Positions 17,585 through 25,905 are shown, numbered from the stretch's first letter. The stretch is DNA of 64,000 nucleotides from Nocardia stercoris (GCF_003696265.1 NZ_RFFH01000004.1:496001-560000); one strand, 5' to 3'. Numbers and translations: made by a program. The notes: generated from the letters alone by a model not told the origin.

Positions 17585-19936
17585 ATGGCAATGAGTCTTT
17601 GTTTCGGTATGAGTATCGGCGCTGTGAATACCGTGTGGGCCGGAGTCTCCGGAGAAGGTGGACTACCCGCCGTGCGCACTCGGCGCACTGCGGTCACATT
17701 CGACGGACGCGGCGCGAAATTGGGTGGAATTTCCCGTTTCGCCCCGATTGTCACCGATTTTGCCGATCTCACCACGGATCCGGAACCGGTTGTCCTAGGC
17801 GGGCGCATTTGGACCCCGGCCGATCTGATAGCCGCGGTGATCGGTTGCACGCTGGCCGCTGACGAACCGGCCGACGGGCCGGTCGCCACCTATCCGGCCT
17901 GCTACACCGAACGTCAGGTATCCGCGCTGCGGCACGCACTCGACTGGTCGGGTTCGGCCGATGTGCTGCTCATGCCCGAACCCGTCGCGGCGGTCGAATG
18001 GCTCGACGAGGAATTCGAGCTGACCGGAAACGGGTTGACCCTGGTCTACGACCTCGGTGCCACCAGCCTCGACGTGGCGGTGGTCCGGACCGAGGAGTGC
18101 AGCGGCAAGCGCGGGCTGCTCGGCTCGGCCGTGCGATCGCACGAGTTCGGTGGTCGGCCGCTGGGTGCGGTACTGGCGCGCTACGCTCGCGCCCTCGCGC
18201 CCGGTACGGCCGGGCAGGTCTCCAAAATCGTTCCGGCGCAGCAGACCACGCGCCTGCGCAGCTGGCACATCCGCAATTCGTTGAAGGTGGTGCGGCGGTG
18301 TGTCGCCGGCGCCGGGCTGGAGCTGTCCGATATCGACCGGGTGCTGCTGGTGGGCGCGGCCACCCGGCCGCCGGAAGTCGCCGACGTGCTCGCCGAACTG
18401 GGCCGTCCGGTCGTGATGTCGTCGGATCCCGGCCACACCGCGGCCGTGGGAGCGGCGCTGGCGGCGGCGCGAATGGCCGACTTCGGCAGCAACTTCGGCC
18501 GCTACGCGCGCGGCGCGGCCGTCGTCTCCGGTGCGGCGGTCGCCTCGGCACTGGCCGTGTCGGCGGTCAGCATGATCGGTGGTGGGCCGATCGGAACCGA
18601 CGGTCCCGCAATCGAATTCGCTCCGGTTCTCGCCGGCCCCGGCCAGGGGCACCACAGCGTCAGTGACCTGCTGCTGCTCGACGGCACCCGCACGGTGCCG
18701 GGCCTGCCCAGCACGCAGGTCCGCCTGGACGCACTGGCGGGCCCGTGGCGGACGTTCACCGGTGTCGCACAGGCGGTCTCGGAAGCCGTATCGGCGGACA
18801 TCGAGCACTCGGTGGCCGCGCACGGGCCCGGCACGCACTGCGACCCGCCGCAGCTCGCCCGTACGACCACATACGCCGATCCGGCGAACTTCGTCAATCC
18901 GCTGCCGTTCCAATCAGGTTCGCGGATCGGGGGTACTCCGGGGGCCGGCGGGAGCACGCCGTTCATCGGCCCGATCCCGACGGTGAGCCTGCCCGGCGGT
19001 CACGTTCCGGGCCTGCCCGGCGAGCCGTCGACCGGCGGCAACGGAAACTCGGGAACGCCGGTGGCGGTGCCGATCTCGGAGCCCGGGCCCGACGGGGGTA
19101 CGGCGAACGGTGGCGCTTCGACGGGTGGCGGCACGGCGCCGGGCAGTGGCGCATCGGCGGGTGGTGGTTCGACCGGCGGCGGAACATCCACCGGCGGTTC
19201 GACATCCGGCGGCGGTGCCACCGGTGGTGCCTCGTCGACCGGTGGCTCGGACGGGACCGGCGCGTCCGGAGGTGCCGGGGGGAGTACGGGCGGTGCGGCA
19301 TCGGGTGGGACACAAGGCGGTTCGACCGGTGGCGGTACCGGTGGATCGACGGACAGCGGCGGATCCACCGGCGGCACCGGGGGATCAACGGGCACAGGCG
19401 GAGGTTCCACCAGCGGTAGCGGGGGATCGACGAGTGACACCGCGGGTTCCACCGGCGGTAGTGGCGGATCGACCGGGGACTCCGAGGGGAGCGGCGGATC
19501 GACGGGCGGCACCGGGGGCAGCGGCGGTACGACCGGTGGCACGACGAATTCTGGTGGCACCTCGACCGGCACCACGGGTGGCTCGGGTAACACCTCCACC
19601 GGCACAACGTCTTCTACCGGCGGCACGTCCACCGGCGGCGGTACCACGGGTGGCACGTCCAACGGCGGCGGAACATCCACCGGCGGTTCGACATCCGGCG
19701 GCGGTACCACGGGTGGCACGTCCCCCGGCGGCGGAACGACCCACGGCGGCGCGACCGGCGGTGGCATGAACACCGGTGGCATGACCGGGGGTGGGATGAA
19801 CACCGGTGGCATGCACGGCGGCGGCCTGTCCGGCGGTGGCGCCCCACCCGCCTCGCACCCGATGGGCGGCCTCGGCACCGGCGGCGGCATGGGCGGTTCC
19901 CCCATGGGCGGCCTGACCGGCGGCTTCCACAAGTAG
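17585..19936 (+). CDS. Hsp70-like membrane protein with Gly/Thr/Ser-rich tail
   Basis: The 783-residue protein has three regions. Residues 1 to about 300 form an Hsp70/actin-like nucleotide-binding domain: a degenerate phosphate-1 loop (GMSIGAVNTVWAG), the phosphate-2 motif VYDLGATSLDVAVV and the adenosine motif LLVGAATRPP. A probable membrane helix follows at about 308-328 (AAVVSGAAVASALAVSAVSM). The rest is outside the membrane by prediction and ends in about 270 residues of Gly/Thr/Ser repeats (TGG, GGST, GGTS) and a Met/Gly/His-rich terminus. There is no canonical substrate-binding domain. Hsp70-like genes with such tails occur near ini-type dynamin genes in related actinobacteria, as I recall; here that cluster is 12 kb away. 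An in-frame ATG at 17591 is an alternative start. Confidence 0.85.
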   Translation: MAMSLCFGMSIGAVNTVWAGVSGEGGLPAVRTRRTAVTFDGRGAKLGGISRFAPIVTDFADLTTDPEPVVLGGRIWTPADLIAAVIGCTLAADEPADGPVATYPACYTERQVSALRHALDWSGSADVLLMPEPVAAVEWLDEEFELTGNGLTLVYDLGATSLDVAVVRTEECSGKRGLLGSAVRSHEFGGRPLGAVLARYARALAPGTAGQVSKIVPAQQTTRLRSWHIRNSLKVVRRCVAGAGLELSDIDRVLLVGAATRPPEVADVLAELGRPVVMSSDPGHTAAVGAALAAARMADFGSNFGRYARGAAVVSGAAVASALAVSAVSMIGGGPIGTDGPAIEFAPVLAGPGQGHHSVSDLLLLDGTRTVPGLPSTQVRLDALAGPWRTFTGVAQAVSEAVSADIEHSVAAHGPGTHCDPPQLARTTTYADPANFVNPLPFQSGSRIGGTPGAGGSTPFIGPIPTVSLPGGHVPGLPGEPSTGGNGNSGTPVAVPISEPGPDGGTANGGASTGGGTAPGSGASAGGGSTGGGTSTGGSTSGGGATGGASSTGGSDGTGASGGAGGSTGGAASGGTQGGSTGGGTGGSTDSGGSTGGTGGSTGTGGGSTSGSGGSTSDTAGSTGGSGGSTGDSEGSGGSTGGTGGSGGTTGGTTNSGGTSTGTTGGSGNTSTGTTSSTGGTSTGGGTTGGTSNGGGTSTGGSTSGGGTTGGTSPGGGTTHGGATGGGMNTGGMTGGGMNTGGMHGGGLSGGGAPPASHPMGGLGTGGGMGGSPMGGLTGGFHK
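19100..19830 (+). repeat. Low-complexity GGC/ACC repeat tract within the Hsp70-like gene
   Basis: The tract encodes imperfect TGG(G)ST units. Within it a perfect 43-base direct repeat occurs at 19174-19216 and 19663-19705, in frame and 489 bases apart. Such repeats favour in-frame length changes. Confidence 0.85.
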
Positions 19937-19995
19937 CCCCGAGAACCCCGGAACCCCAGCCGGATTCGACTGCGGAGCGAATTCGGCCGGTGGAT

Positions 19996-20028
19996 GGGTG
20001 CGGTCGCGAAACAGACGCGACCGCACCC
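19996..20028 (+). terminator. Hairpin downstream of the Hsp70-like gene
   Basis: Perfect 13-base arms (GGGTGCGGTCGCG at 19996-20008 and its complement at 20016-20028) enclose the loop AAACAGA. It lies 59 bases after the stop. Confidence 0.75.
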
Positions 20029-20542
20029 TATCCGCACCCCCGGACTCCCCGTCCGCCGAAGTGAAGCCGGGCGGCAACGGAAGCTGCTGTGCTTCAGGGT
20101 TTGCCGCACCCTTGCCGGCCAGTACTGCAACGCTGGTCAGCTGGCCCGCGGTGGCCCAGGTCAGGTCGCGCGGGTCGCGGTGCTCACGTGTTTGCCACCC
20201 AGCCGAATTCGGTACACACCTTTTGCCATCGGCCCGGGTTGGCGCGGCCTGCCAGCGGTTTCACCGGTGATACCGGATCGGCGTTCGGTCAGGAACCCGA
20301 TGATCGCCGCGCTTGGCCACCCTGAACCGGGTATCGGCTCGGACCTTGATCGCCACCACCGAACTTCTGGTCGAGCGTGCCGGATACGTCGGCAAGGACG
20401 CCGACATCGCCGGCGCCGGCACTACGACGACCGGACAGCGCGGTGAGTTCGGACGTGATCGACGAACCCGGGTGAGCATCGCGAATACGCCACTGGGAGT
20501 GGGGATTCGGTGGTTCTCGCGTCTGCGGGCGATCGTCGGTTC
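20029..20542. other. Gene-poor region without an assignable gene
   Basis: Several frames are open on both strands. One minus-strand stretch (about 20290-20420) reads protein-like (DVSGTLDQKFGGGDQG), but I find no start, family or neighbour to support a gene. It may be a decayed gene. I see no other feature. Confidence 0.4.
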
Positions 20543-21262
20543 TCAGGGCATCGAGACCAGGCGCGCCCCGCCGTCGGCTTCGATGATCGTGCCGGTGATG
20601 TTGGGGTTGGTGGCCGCGAGTGCCACTACCTCGGCCACGTCTTCGGCGGTGGCGATCCGGCGGGCCGGAAGTGCCTGTGCCGCTTGCTCGAAGTACGGCT
20701 GCTTGATCTCGGCCGGGAGTCCGCTCCACCACGGGGTGTCGACGAAGCCGGGGGAGATCGCGTTGACCCGGATCGGTGCCAGTTCGGCGGCGAGCGGGCG
20801 CACCAGGGCCTCGACGGCGCCGTTCACGGCTGCGATGCCGGCCGTGCCGGGCATGCCGGCTCGGGCGGTGACCGCGCCCAGCAGGGTGATCGAACCGGTG
20901 GGGCTCAGGTGGGGCAGAACCGCCTGGACGGTGGTGAGGTGGCCCCAGAACTTGGCCTCGAACGCGTTGCGCAGCATGGTCAGGTCCAGGTCGGCGATGG
21001 GGCCCGCGCCGTCGCTGCCGGCCAGCGTCACCACCAGCCAGTCGATGCCGCCGAGTTCGGTGGCCAGGGCCGTCATCGCGGCCCGGTCGCCGCCGTCGGC
21101 ACAGTGGCCGATCAAGTCGGGATCGGTGGTCGCGACCGCGTCGAGTCGCTGCTTGTCGCGCCCGGCGATGTGGACGGTCGCGCCCCGGGCCCGCAGCTGC
21201 CGGGCGGTGGCCAGGCCGATGCCGGAAGTGCCGCCGACGACGAGGGCAGTGGGGTTGCTCAT
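20543..21262 (-). CDS. SDR-fold protein lacking the catalytic YxxxK motif
   Basis: The 239-residue protein has the short-chain dehydrogenase fold. The nucleotide-binding loop is VVGGTSGIGLATA (about residues 8-20), R35 suits NADPH, the D56 position is kept and the late motif is INAISPGFVDTP-like (VNAISPGFVDTP). Where active SDRs have Ser, Tyr and Lys, this protein has G129/A130, I143 and N147 (GIAAVNGAVEAL). It may therefore bind NADP(H) without classical dehydrogenase activity. It is divergently paired with a TetR regulator around a perfect inverted repeat, so expression is probably repressed by that TetR. Confidence 0.88.
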   Translation of the reverse strand: MSNPTALVVGGTSGIGLATARQLRARGATVHIAGRDKQRLDAVATTDPDLIGHCADGGDRAAMTALATELGGIDWLVVTLAGSDGAGPIADLDLTMLRNAFEAKFWGHLTTVQAVLPHLSPTGSITLLGAVTARAGMPGTAGIAAVNGAVEALVRPLAAELAPIRVNAISPGFVDTPWWSGLPAEIKQPYFEQAAQALPARRIATAEDVAEVVALAATNPNITGTIIEADGGARLVSMP

Positions 21263-21279
21263 GACGAGTTCCTTCCGCT

Positions 21280-21309
21280 AATTCGAACCGGTACGTCTCG
21301 GTTCGAATT
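21280..21309. promoter_or_regulatory. Perfect inverted repeat, likely TetR operator
   Basis: Arms AATTCGAACCG (21280-21290) and CGGTTCGAATT (21299-21309) are perfect complements around an 8-base spacer. The site lies in the 65-base gap between the divergent SDR and TetR genes and just upstream of the TetR -10 box. Binding by that TetR is inferred. Confidence 0.8.
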
Positions 21310-21314
21310 CAAGG

Positions 21315-21320
21315 TAGCAT
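21315..21320 (+). promoter_or_regulatory. Candidate -10 box (TAGCAT) of the TetR gene
   Basis: TAGCAT ends seven bases before the GTG at 21328, so the transcript would be leaderless. The operator arms lie directly upstream, consistent with autorepression. Confidence 0.5.
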
Positions 21321-21327
21321 CGAAGCC

Positions 21328-21906
21328 GTGGACAGCCAACCCCCGCGGCCCGGCCGCAAACGCAGCGAGGAGTCCCGGCTCGCGATCCTGACCGCGGCCT
21401 TCGAACTCACCGCCGAACTCGGCTATGCCGGCCTGACCGTCGAGGGCATCGCCGCCCGCTCCGGAACCGGCAAGCAGACCGTCTACCGCTGGTGGCCGTC
21501 GAAGGCGGACGTCCTGCTCGACGCCCTGGCCACCAAGGCGGAGCTCTACGTCCCCGTCGACGACCACGGCAGCTATGCGGCCGACCTGCGCGCCTTCTTG
21601 CGGGCCAGCATTGCGTTGGGGCGCAACGAGACTGTCGTGGCGGCGCTGCGCGCGCTCATGGCGCAGGCGCAGGTGGACGCCGACTTCGGCGCCCGCTTTC
21701 GGGCCGATTTCCTGCAGCGCCGGCGGGACGCGCTCGCGGTGATCGTCGACCGGGCCCGCGCCCGCGGCGACCTGCCGCCGCTGATCGCACCGGATACCGT
21801 GGCCGACATCGTGTTCGGGGTCGCTTGGTACCGGATGCTCGCCACCGACCGGCCGCTGGCGGACTCCGTGGTGGACGAACTCGTCACCGTGCTGGTGCCC
21901 CGATAG
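21328..21906 (+). CDS. TetR-family regulator
   Basis: The 192-residue protein has an N-terminal helix-turn-helix (residues about 20-65, LTVEGIAARSGTGKQTVYRW) and a C-terminal ligand domain of the TetR_C_11 kind (RFRADFLQRRRDALAVIVDR). It probably represses itself and the divergent SDR-like gene through the palindrome between them. The ligand is unknown. Confidence 0.9.
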   Translation: MDSQPPRPGRKRSEESRLAILTAAFELTAELGYAGLTVEGIAARSGTGKQTVYRWWPSKADVLLDALATKAELYVPVDDHGSYAADLRAFLRASIALGRNETVVAALRALMAQAQVDADFGARFRADFLQRRRDALAVIVDRARARGDLPPLIAPDTVADIVFGVAWYRMLATDRPLADSVVDELVTVLVPR

Positions 21907-22008
21907 CGCTGTGCCGCAGCCGGATTCGCCGGTAATGGCGGGTCGCGAACCGATTGCCCGGCTACCGAACGGTAGCGGCCGGACGATGATCGTGATCGGA
22001 TAGCCGGC

Positions 22009-22824
22009 ATGAACAATGGCCGCGTGGCGATCACCGTTGGCGCACCGCAGCTCATCGCGCTCGATGTCGACGGCACCCTGCTGGAGACCGGGGCATCGGT
22101 GTCGCCGCGCGTGCGGGCGGCGGTCCTGGCCGCGGCCGCGTCCGGCGCGCACGTCGTGATCGCCACCGGCCGCACCCTGGTGGCGACGCGGCAGGTGGTC
22201 GGTGAGCTGGGCTTGTCCGCGGGGCACGTGATCTGCTCGAACGGCGCGGTGCGCGCCGACCTCGCGACCTGGGCGCCGCTCGACGTCCACACCTTCGATC
22301 CGAAAGCCGCTGCGGTAGTGCTGCGTTCGCTGTTCCCGGAGATGGTGCTCGCGGTGGAGAAGGTCGGGGTCGGGGTGTGGGCGACCGACTTCTTCCCGGG
22401 CAGCATCCGCGGCGGCGAATTCCACCTGGTCACCGACGAGCAACTGGTCGCGGAACCGACTGCGCGCCTGAGTGGTTGGTGGCCGGCCGGTGACCTGGAC
22501 CAGATGATCGCCCGGATGGCCGAGGTCGACCTGCCCGACGCCGGCTGGATCCAGGGCGACAACGAACCCTGGCTGGTCGCGACCAAGCCGGGCGTGAGCA
22601 AGAGTGCGGCCCTGGAACGGCTGCGCCGGCAACTCGGCGTGCCGCGGGAGGCCACCCTCGCCATCGGGGACGGCTACAACGATGTCGACATGATCGAGTG
22701 GGCGGCTCGCTCGGTGGCCATGGGTAATGCCGTACCGGAGGTCAAGGCGGCCGCGGACGAGGTCACGGCCGAGGTGAGCGCCGACGGAGTGGCTCAGGTG
22801 CTGGAGCGCTGGTTCACGCCGTAA
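22009..22824 (+). CDS. HAD-superfamily hydrolase, Cof type
   Basis: The 271-residue protein has HAD motif I DVDGT at about residue 20, motif II IATGRT, a C2-type cap, the conserved Lys in KPGVSKSAAL and motif IV GDGYNDVDM. Enzymes of this Cof/YbjI group dephosphorylate sugar phosphates and related metabolites in the cytoplasm. The specific substrate is unknown. The 3' end of the gene runs into a tandem repeat; the stop codon lies inside the first degenerate unit. Confidence 0.9.
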   Translation: MNNGRVAITVGAPQLIALDVDGTLLETGASVSPRVRAAVLAAAASGAHVVIATGRTLVATRQVVGELGLSAGHVICSNGAVRADLATWAPLDVHTFDPKAAAVVLRSLFPEMVLAVEKVGVGVWATDFFPGSIRGGEFHLVTDEQLVAEPTARLSGWWPAGDLDQMIARMAEVDLPDAGWIQGDNEPWLVATKPGVSKSAALERLRRQLGVPREATLAIGDGYNDVDMIEWAARSVAMGNAVPEVKAAADEVTAEVSADGVAQVLERWFTP

Positions 22825-22945
22825 GCCCCCGCGCGCCGTAAGCTCCCGTGCGCCGGAAGCTCCACCGCGTGCGGTAAGCCCCGCCGCGTGCGGTAAGCCC
22901 CGCCGCGTGCGGTAAGCCCCGCCGCGTGCGGTAAGCCCCGCCGCG
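22817..22945. repeat. 19-base tandem repeat at the 3' end of the HAD gene
   Basis: Four perfect head-to-tail copies of the 19-base unit CCGCGTGCGGTAAGCCCCG run from 22865 to 22940. Degenerate copies extend upstream to about 22817, where the HAD stop codon (TAA) is part of a GCCGTAAGC core, and a partial copy follows to 22945. Each unit is itself partly self-complementary. Confidence 0.9.
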
Positions 22946-23027
22946 CATTCTCACGGACGCCGCGAGCTGTCCCGCACAGCCGGATCATTCACCCGCGCCG
23001 ATCGGTTCCATCGCAGGTCACAGGCCA

Positions 23028-23033
23028 TACGAT
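23028..23033 (+). promoter_or_regulatory. Candidate -10 box (TACGAT) for a leaderless transcript
   Basis: TACGAT ends six bases before the GTG at 23040. Confidence 0.4.
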
Positions 23034-23039
23034 GACTGC

Positions 23040-24395
23040 GTGACGCAGGGTGCCGGTGTCCCGTCGGTCTCCGTAGCACCGGCTGCCGCCGGTCGGTGGC
23101 GGCGCGCCGCCGGATCCCGCCGCAATCGCGTGCTGGAGGCTTTCGCCTGTTTCTTCATCGCCGCCGCGGCCGGAACCGCCGTCTTCGTGCCGACCGACTT
23201 CCGCTGGGCGGGTCCCGACGTCTATGCCGGCTACGGGGCCCGGATGAACTCGGTGACCGAGGCGCCGTCGATCGGGGTGGTGGTCGCGGTACTGACTGCC
23301 GCGTCGCTGTCCGCGATGGCGGGGAGGCGGGCCGCGTGGACCACCGTCGCGGTCGCCACAACCGGACTGTTGCTCGATCACGTCGTCGCCGACTACCTGG
23401 TCCGGCCCGAATCCGGCACCTACGTCACCTACAACGCGGTCGAGGCCGTGCTCGGCGGTGTCGCGCTGGGTGCGTTGGGCGTGGCCGTGCTCGACCGGGG
23501 GATCGTGGCCGTCGGGTACGGACTCGGCGCGGTCGGGTTCTGGATCTTCGGTGATTTGAACCAGATCGTCGACCTGATGGCCGGTACCACCGACCACGAT
23601 GCGGACATGCCGTCCCTGCTGCTCGTCGGCCCGGCGGCGATCCTGTCGATCCTGTGCCTGCTGCGCCATCGCCGGGACCCGCGGCCACTGTTGATCGAAT
23701 ATCCGCAGTCGCCGCGCGGGTCGACTCTCATCTCGGCCGCGATCCTGTCCGCGGCGATGCTGATCCTGAGCAGCTGGGTCGACGAGCACGCGCACGTGCC
23801 GAACGACCGCCACCTGAACACCATCGTCGTGACCGCGGTCGTCCTGACGGTCGGCGCCGCCCTGCTGTCGGCGCTGTTGCTGCCCGGCCGGGACGGGGTG
23901 GCGATCCTGCTCGTGGTGGCGCTGATCTCGGTCTGCGATTCGGTGGGGTACCGGTCCCTGTCGGAGTGGGGCGTCCTGCTGCTGTTCGCCGCGACCGCGT
24001 TCGGACTGTGGGCCGCAATCCGTTACCCGTCACCGCGATTCGCAATCCTCGCCCTGCTGGTGTTCGCCGCGATCCTGCCGATCATGGCCGGTGCCGACCT
24101 CCCGCGCAACGGCCTGCTCCACCTCCCGATCGCATTTCTGGTCGGCTACTACCTGTTCACCCTCCGCCCGGTCGACAACGCCGCCGCGGTCCTCGCCCTG
24201 GGCACCCTCTACCTGCCCTCCATCACCCACCCCCTGCACCCCCAAAGCCGCACAGCGCAATTCACCGAACCGTTCCGCGCCTACCCGGCCCTGGTCGCCC
24301 TGGCGATCACGGTCGGCTGCGTCACCGGAGTCGTAGCGCTGCTGGCCCTGCGCCCGGCACGGTCCGATCGAATGCCGGGGACCGCAGTCGGCTGA
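23040..24395 (+). CDS. Polytopic membrane protein of unknown function
   Basis: The 451-residue product has a basic N-terminus and about 10-12 predicted membrane segments, for example VLEAFACFFIAAAAGTAVFV, IGVVVAVLTAASLSAMAG, TLISAAILSAAMLILSSW and FAILALLVFAAILPIMAG. A loop between spans carries THPLHPQSR. No transporter signature or catalytic motif is recognised. It is preceded by the tandem repeat and followed, in convergent orientation, by the Uma2 genes. Confidence 0.75.
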   Translation: MTQGAGVPSVSVAPAAAGRWRRAAGSRRNRVLEAFACFFIAAAAGTAVFVPTDFRWAGPDVYAGYGARMNSVTEAPSIGVVVAVLTAASLSAMAGRRAAWTTVAVATTGLLLDHVVADYLVRPESGTYVTYNAVEAVLGGVALGALGVAVLDRGIVAVGYGLGAVGFWIFGDLNQIVDLMAGTTDHDADMPSLLLVGPAAILSILCLLRHRRDPRPLLIEYPQSPRGSTLISAAILSAAMLILSSWVDEHAHVPNDRHLNTIVVTAVVLTVGAALLSALLLPGRDGVAILLVVALISVCDSVGYRSLSEWGVLLLFAATAFGLWAAIRYPSPRFAILALLVFAAILPIMAGADLPRNGLLHLPIAFLVGYYLFTLRPVDNAAAVLALGTLYLPSITHPLHPQSRTAQFTEPFRAYPALVALAITVGCVTGVVALLALRPARSDRMPGTAVG

Positions 24396-24406
24396 ACCTA
24401 CGCCGG

Positions 24407-25021
24407 TCAGAATTCGAGCTCGGTCCACGGGATGTGGATGGGGAACGGTTGGTCGACGGCGATGCCGTGCTCGTCGGCGGAGGTCCATTCGCCGACGAGC
24501 TTGTAGGTCAGGGTTGTTCGCTCGTATGCCTTTACCGCGGTGATCGATTCGCCGCTCGGTGCGATGACGATCTCCCAGTACCAGTGGATACCGGCATGCG
24601 CGTAGCGGGCCTTCTTGGCTTCGATGTAGCACGGGTTCGATCGGAACCGGACCTCTCCGACGAGGAGAGTGTCTGCGGCCCGAACGTATTCAGTGAGCGG
24701 CATGCGCCGGGTGACCACGATGTCGGGAGTCAGGAAATCGGACATCTGCTCGAGATCTGGGAACACGTCTACCCGGTGGCACACAAGCCAGCCTGCGATA
24801 GATGGGTTGAGCATTGTCGTCTCGTCCGCGCATCGCTCGATGGCATTGGTCGCACGGCGAATGAAGCGCGAATGTGCGCGCTGACCGCGTGGGTTCCAGA
24901 CGACCTTCCCTTCCCACAGCTCGATTTCGCGGCCGATCTCTTGTGGGAGTAGCTCCAGTTCTGCCCAGGTCATGAATTCCGGCAGGCCGGTATGGCGCTC
25001 GCGTTCGACGGGGCAGTTCAC
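24407..25021 (-). CDS. Uma2-family (DUF820) endonuclease-like protein, copy 1
   Basis: The 204-residue protein has the PD-(D/E)XK-type Uma2 layout: MTWAELELLPQEIGREIELW near the start, the PDIVV strand, VGEVRF and the AKKARYAHAGIHWYWEI helix-strand unit. These give the expected Asp, Glu and Lys active-site positions. It is about 35-40% alike by eye to the next gene upstream, which suggests tandem duplication. The two have the same orientation and are 13 bases apart, so they form an operon. The biological role of Uma2 proteins is poorly known. GC content looks lower than in neighbours. Confidence 0.85.
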   Translation of the reverse strand: MNCPVERERHTGLPEFMTWAELELLPQEIGREIELWEGKVVWNPRGQRAHSRFIRRATNAIERCADETTMLNPSIAGWLVCHRVDVFPDLEQMSDFLTPDIVVTRRMPLTEYVRAADTLLVGEVRFRSNPCYIEAKKARYAHAGIHWYWEIVIAPSGESITAVKAYERTTLTYKLVGEWTSADEHGIAVDQPFPIHIPWTELEF

Positions 25022-25034
25022 AGTCGGTCCCGTG

Positions 25035-25724
25035 TCAGAGTTCGAGGTCGGTCCAGGGGATGCGGATCGGGAATGGATGATCGATGTCTACGCCGACCTC
25101 GTCGGCGGGCGTCCACCGTGCGACTTCGAAGTACCTGTCGGGATGCAATGCCTGTACGCCCGTGCGCATCTCGGCCGCGCGGCAGTGGACGTGGGCGACG
25201 ATCGAGGTGATGGCCTGGCGGTCGTCGTCGAGTTCGACTTCCCAGTACCAGGGAATTCCCGCCTCGGCGTAGCGCTGCAACTTGGCGTCCTGGAGCTTCG
25301 GCGTATTACAGGGTGACAATACCTCGCCGACCATCAGAACGTCTTCGGCCCATATCTTTTCGGCTAGCGACTTACACCGGTACACATGGAAGTCCGGCTT
25401 GAGGAAGTCCGACAGGTTGTTCTTGTCGAGGTGGACGGCGTGGTCGGTGATCACGCGCCAGCATTCCTCGGGCTGTGGCGATTTCAGCAGCCGTGTCGCA
25501 TGTTCGAGACTGTTCGCCATCCGCCGGAGGCACGTGTCGTGACCGGCCGAGGCGCTGGCCATCCACATTACTCGGCCGTCCCACAGCTCGATCCGGTCGG
25601 CGATCTCCTCGGGGAGCTGCTCCAGTTCCTCCCAGGTCATGGACCCCGGCAGGTCGGTGGGGCGGTCATAGGGGCCAGACACACCCCCAGAGTAACCGTC
25701 TGGGAATCTTACTGCACTCGACAC
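25035..25724 (-). CDS. Uma2-family (DUF820) endonuclease-like protein, copy 2
   Basis: The 229-residue paralogue has MTWEELEQLPEEIADRIELW, then DFLKPDFHVYRC, VGEVLSP and AKLQRYAEAGIPWYWEVEL. The Asp, Glu and Lys positions of the nuclease core are kept. The C-terminus (HPFPIRIPWTDLEL) is nearly the same as in copy 1 (QPFPIHIPWTELEF). GTG 25724 follows AAGGGG by six bases. Upstream is an AT-rich palindromic region that may control the pair. Confidence 0.85.
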   Translation of the reverse strand: MSSAVRFPDGYSGGVSGPYDRPTDLPGSMTWEELEQLPEEIADRIELWDGRVMWMASASAGHDTCLRRMANSLEHATRLLKSPQPEECWRVITDHAVHLDKNNLSDFLKPDFHVYRCKSLAEKIWAEDVLMVGEVLSPCNTPKLQDAKLQRYAEAGIPWYWEVELDDDRQAITSIVAHVHCRAAEMRTGVQALHPDRYFEVARWTPADEVGVDIDHPFPIRIPWTDLEL

Positions 25725-25752
25725 GACACGCCCCTTCGATCGGAATAGATAT

Positions 25753-25785
25753 TCTATGACTCATAGACTTAAAAGTCGTCTATGA
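25753..25785. promoter_or_regulatory. Overlapping palindromes upstream of the Uma2 pair
   Basis: TCTATGACTCATAGA (25753-25767) is a 15-base palindrome. It overlaps GACTTAAAAGTC (25766-25777). TCTATGA recurs at 25779-25785. The stretch is strikingly AT-rich for this genome and lies just upstream of the minus-strand Uma2 genes, as an operator or promoter would. Confidence 0.5.
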
Positions 25786-25877
25786 TTGGACTGCCCTCTG
25801 ATCAAAGAGATACCCTCGTCGCATCGAGATGTCAACGCGCAGTGTGGAATGCCAGGATCTACCCCGGAAACGGCAAC

Positions 25878-25905
25878 GGGGACGGATGCTTTCGCATCCG
25901 TCCCC
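25878..25905 (-). terminator. Strong hairpin at the end of the sirA-cysH-cysD-cysN operon
   Basis: Perfect 12-base arms (25878-25889 and 25894-25905, GGGGACGGATGC and complement) enclose a 4-base loop that reads GAAA on the minus strand. It lies 16 bases after the cysN stop. Confidence 0.85.

Noticed and set aside
17389..17591. Short ORFs on both strands upstream of the Hsp70-like gene
   Set aside because: No ribosome site, family or conservation clue; amino-acid composition looks random.
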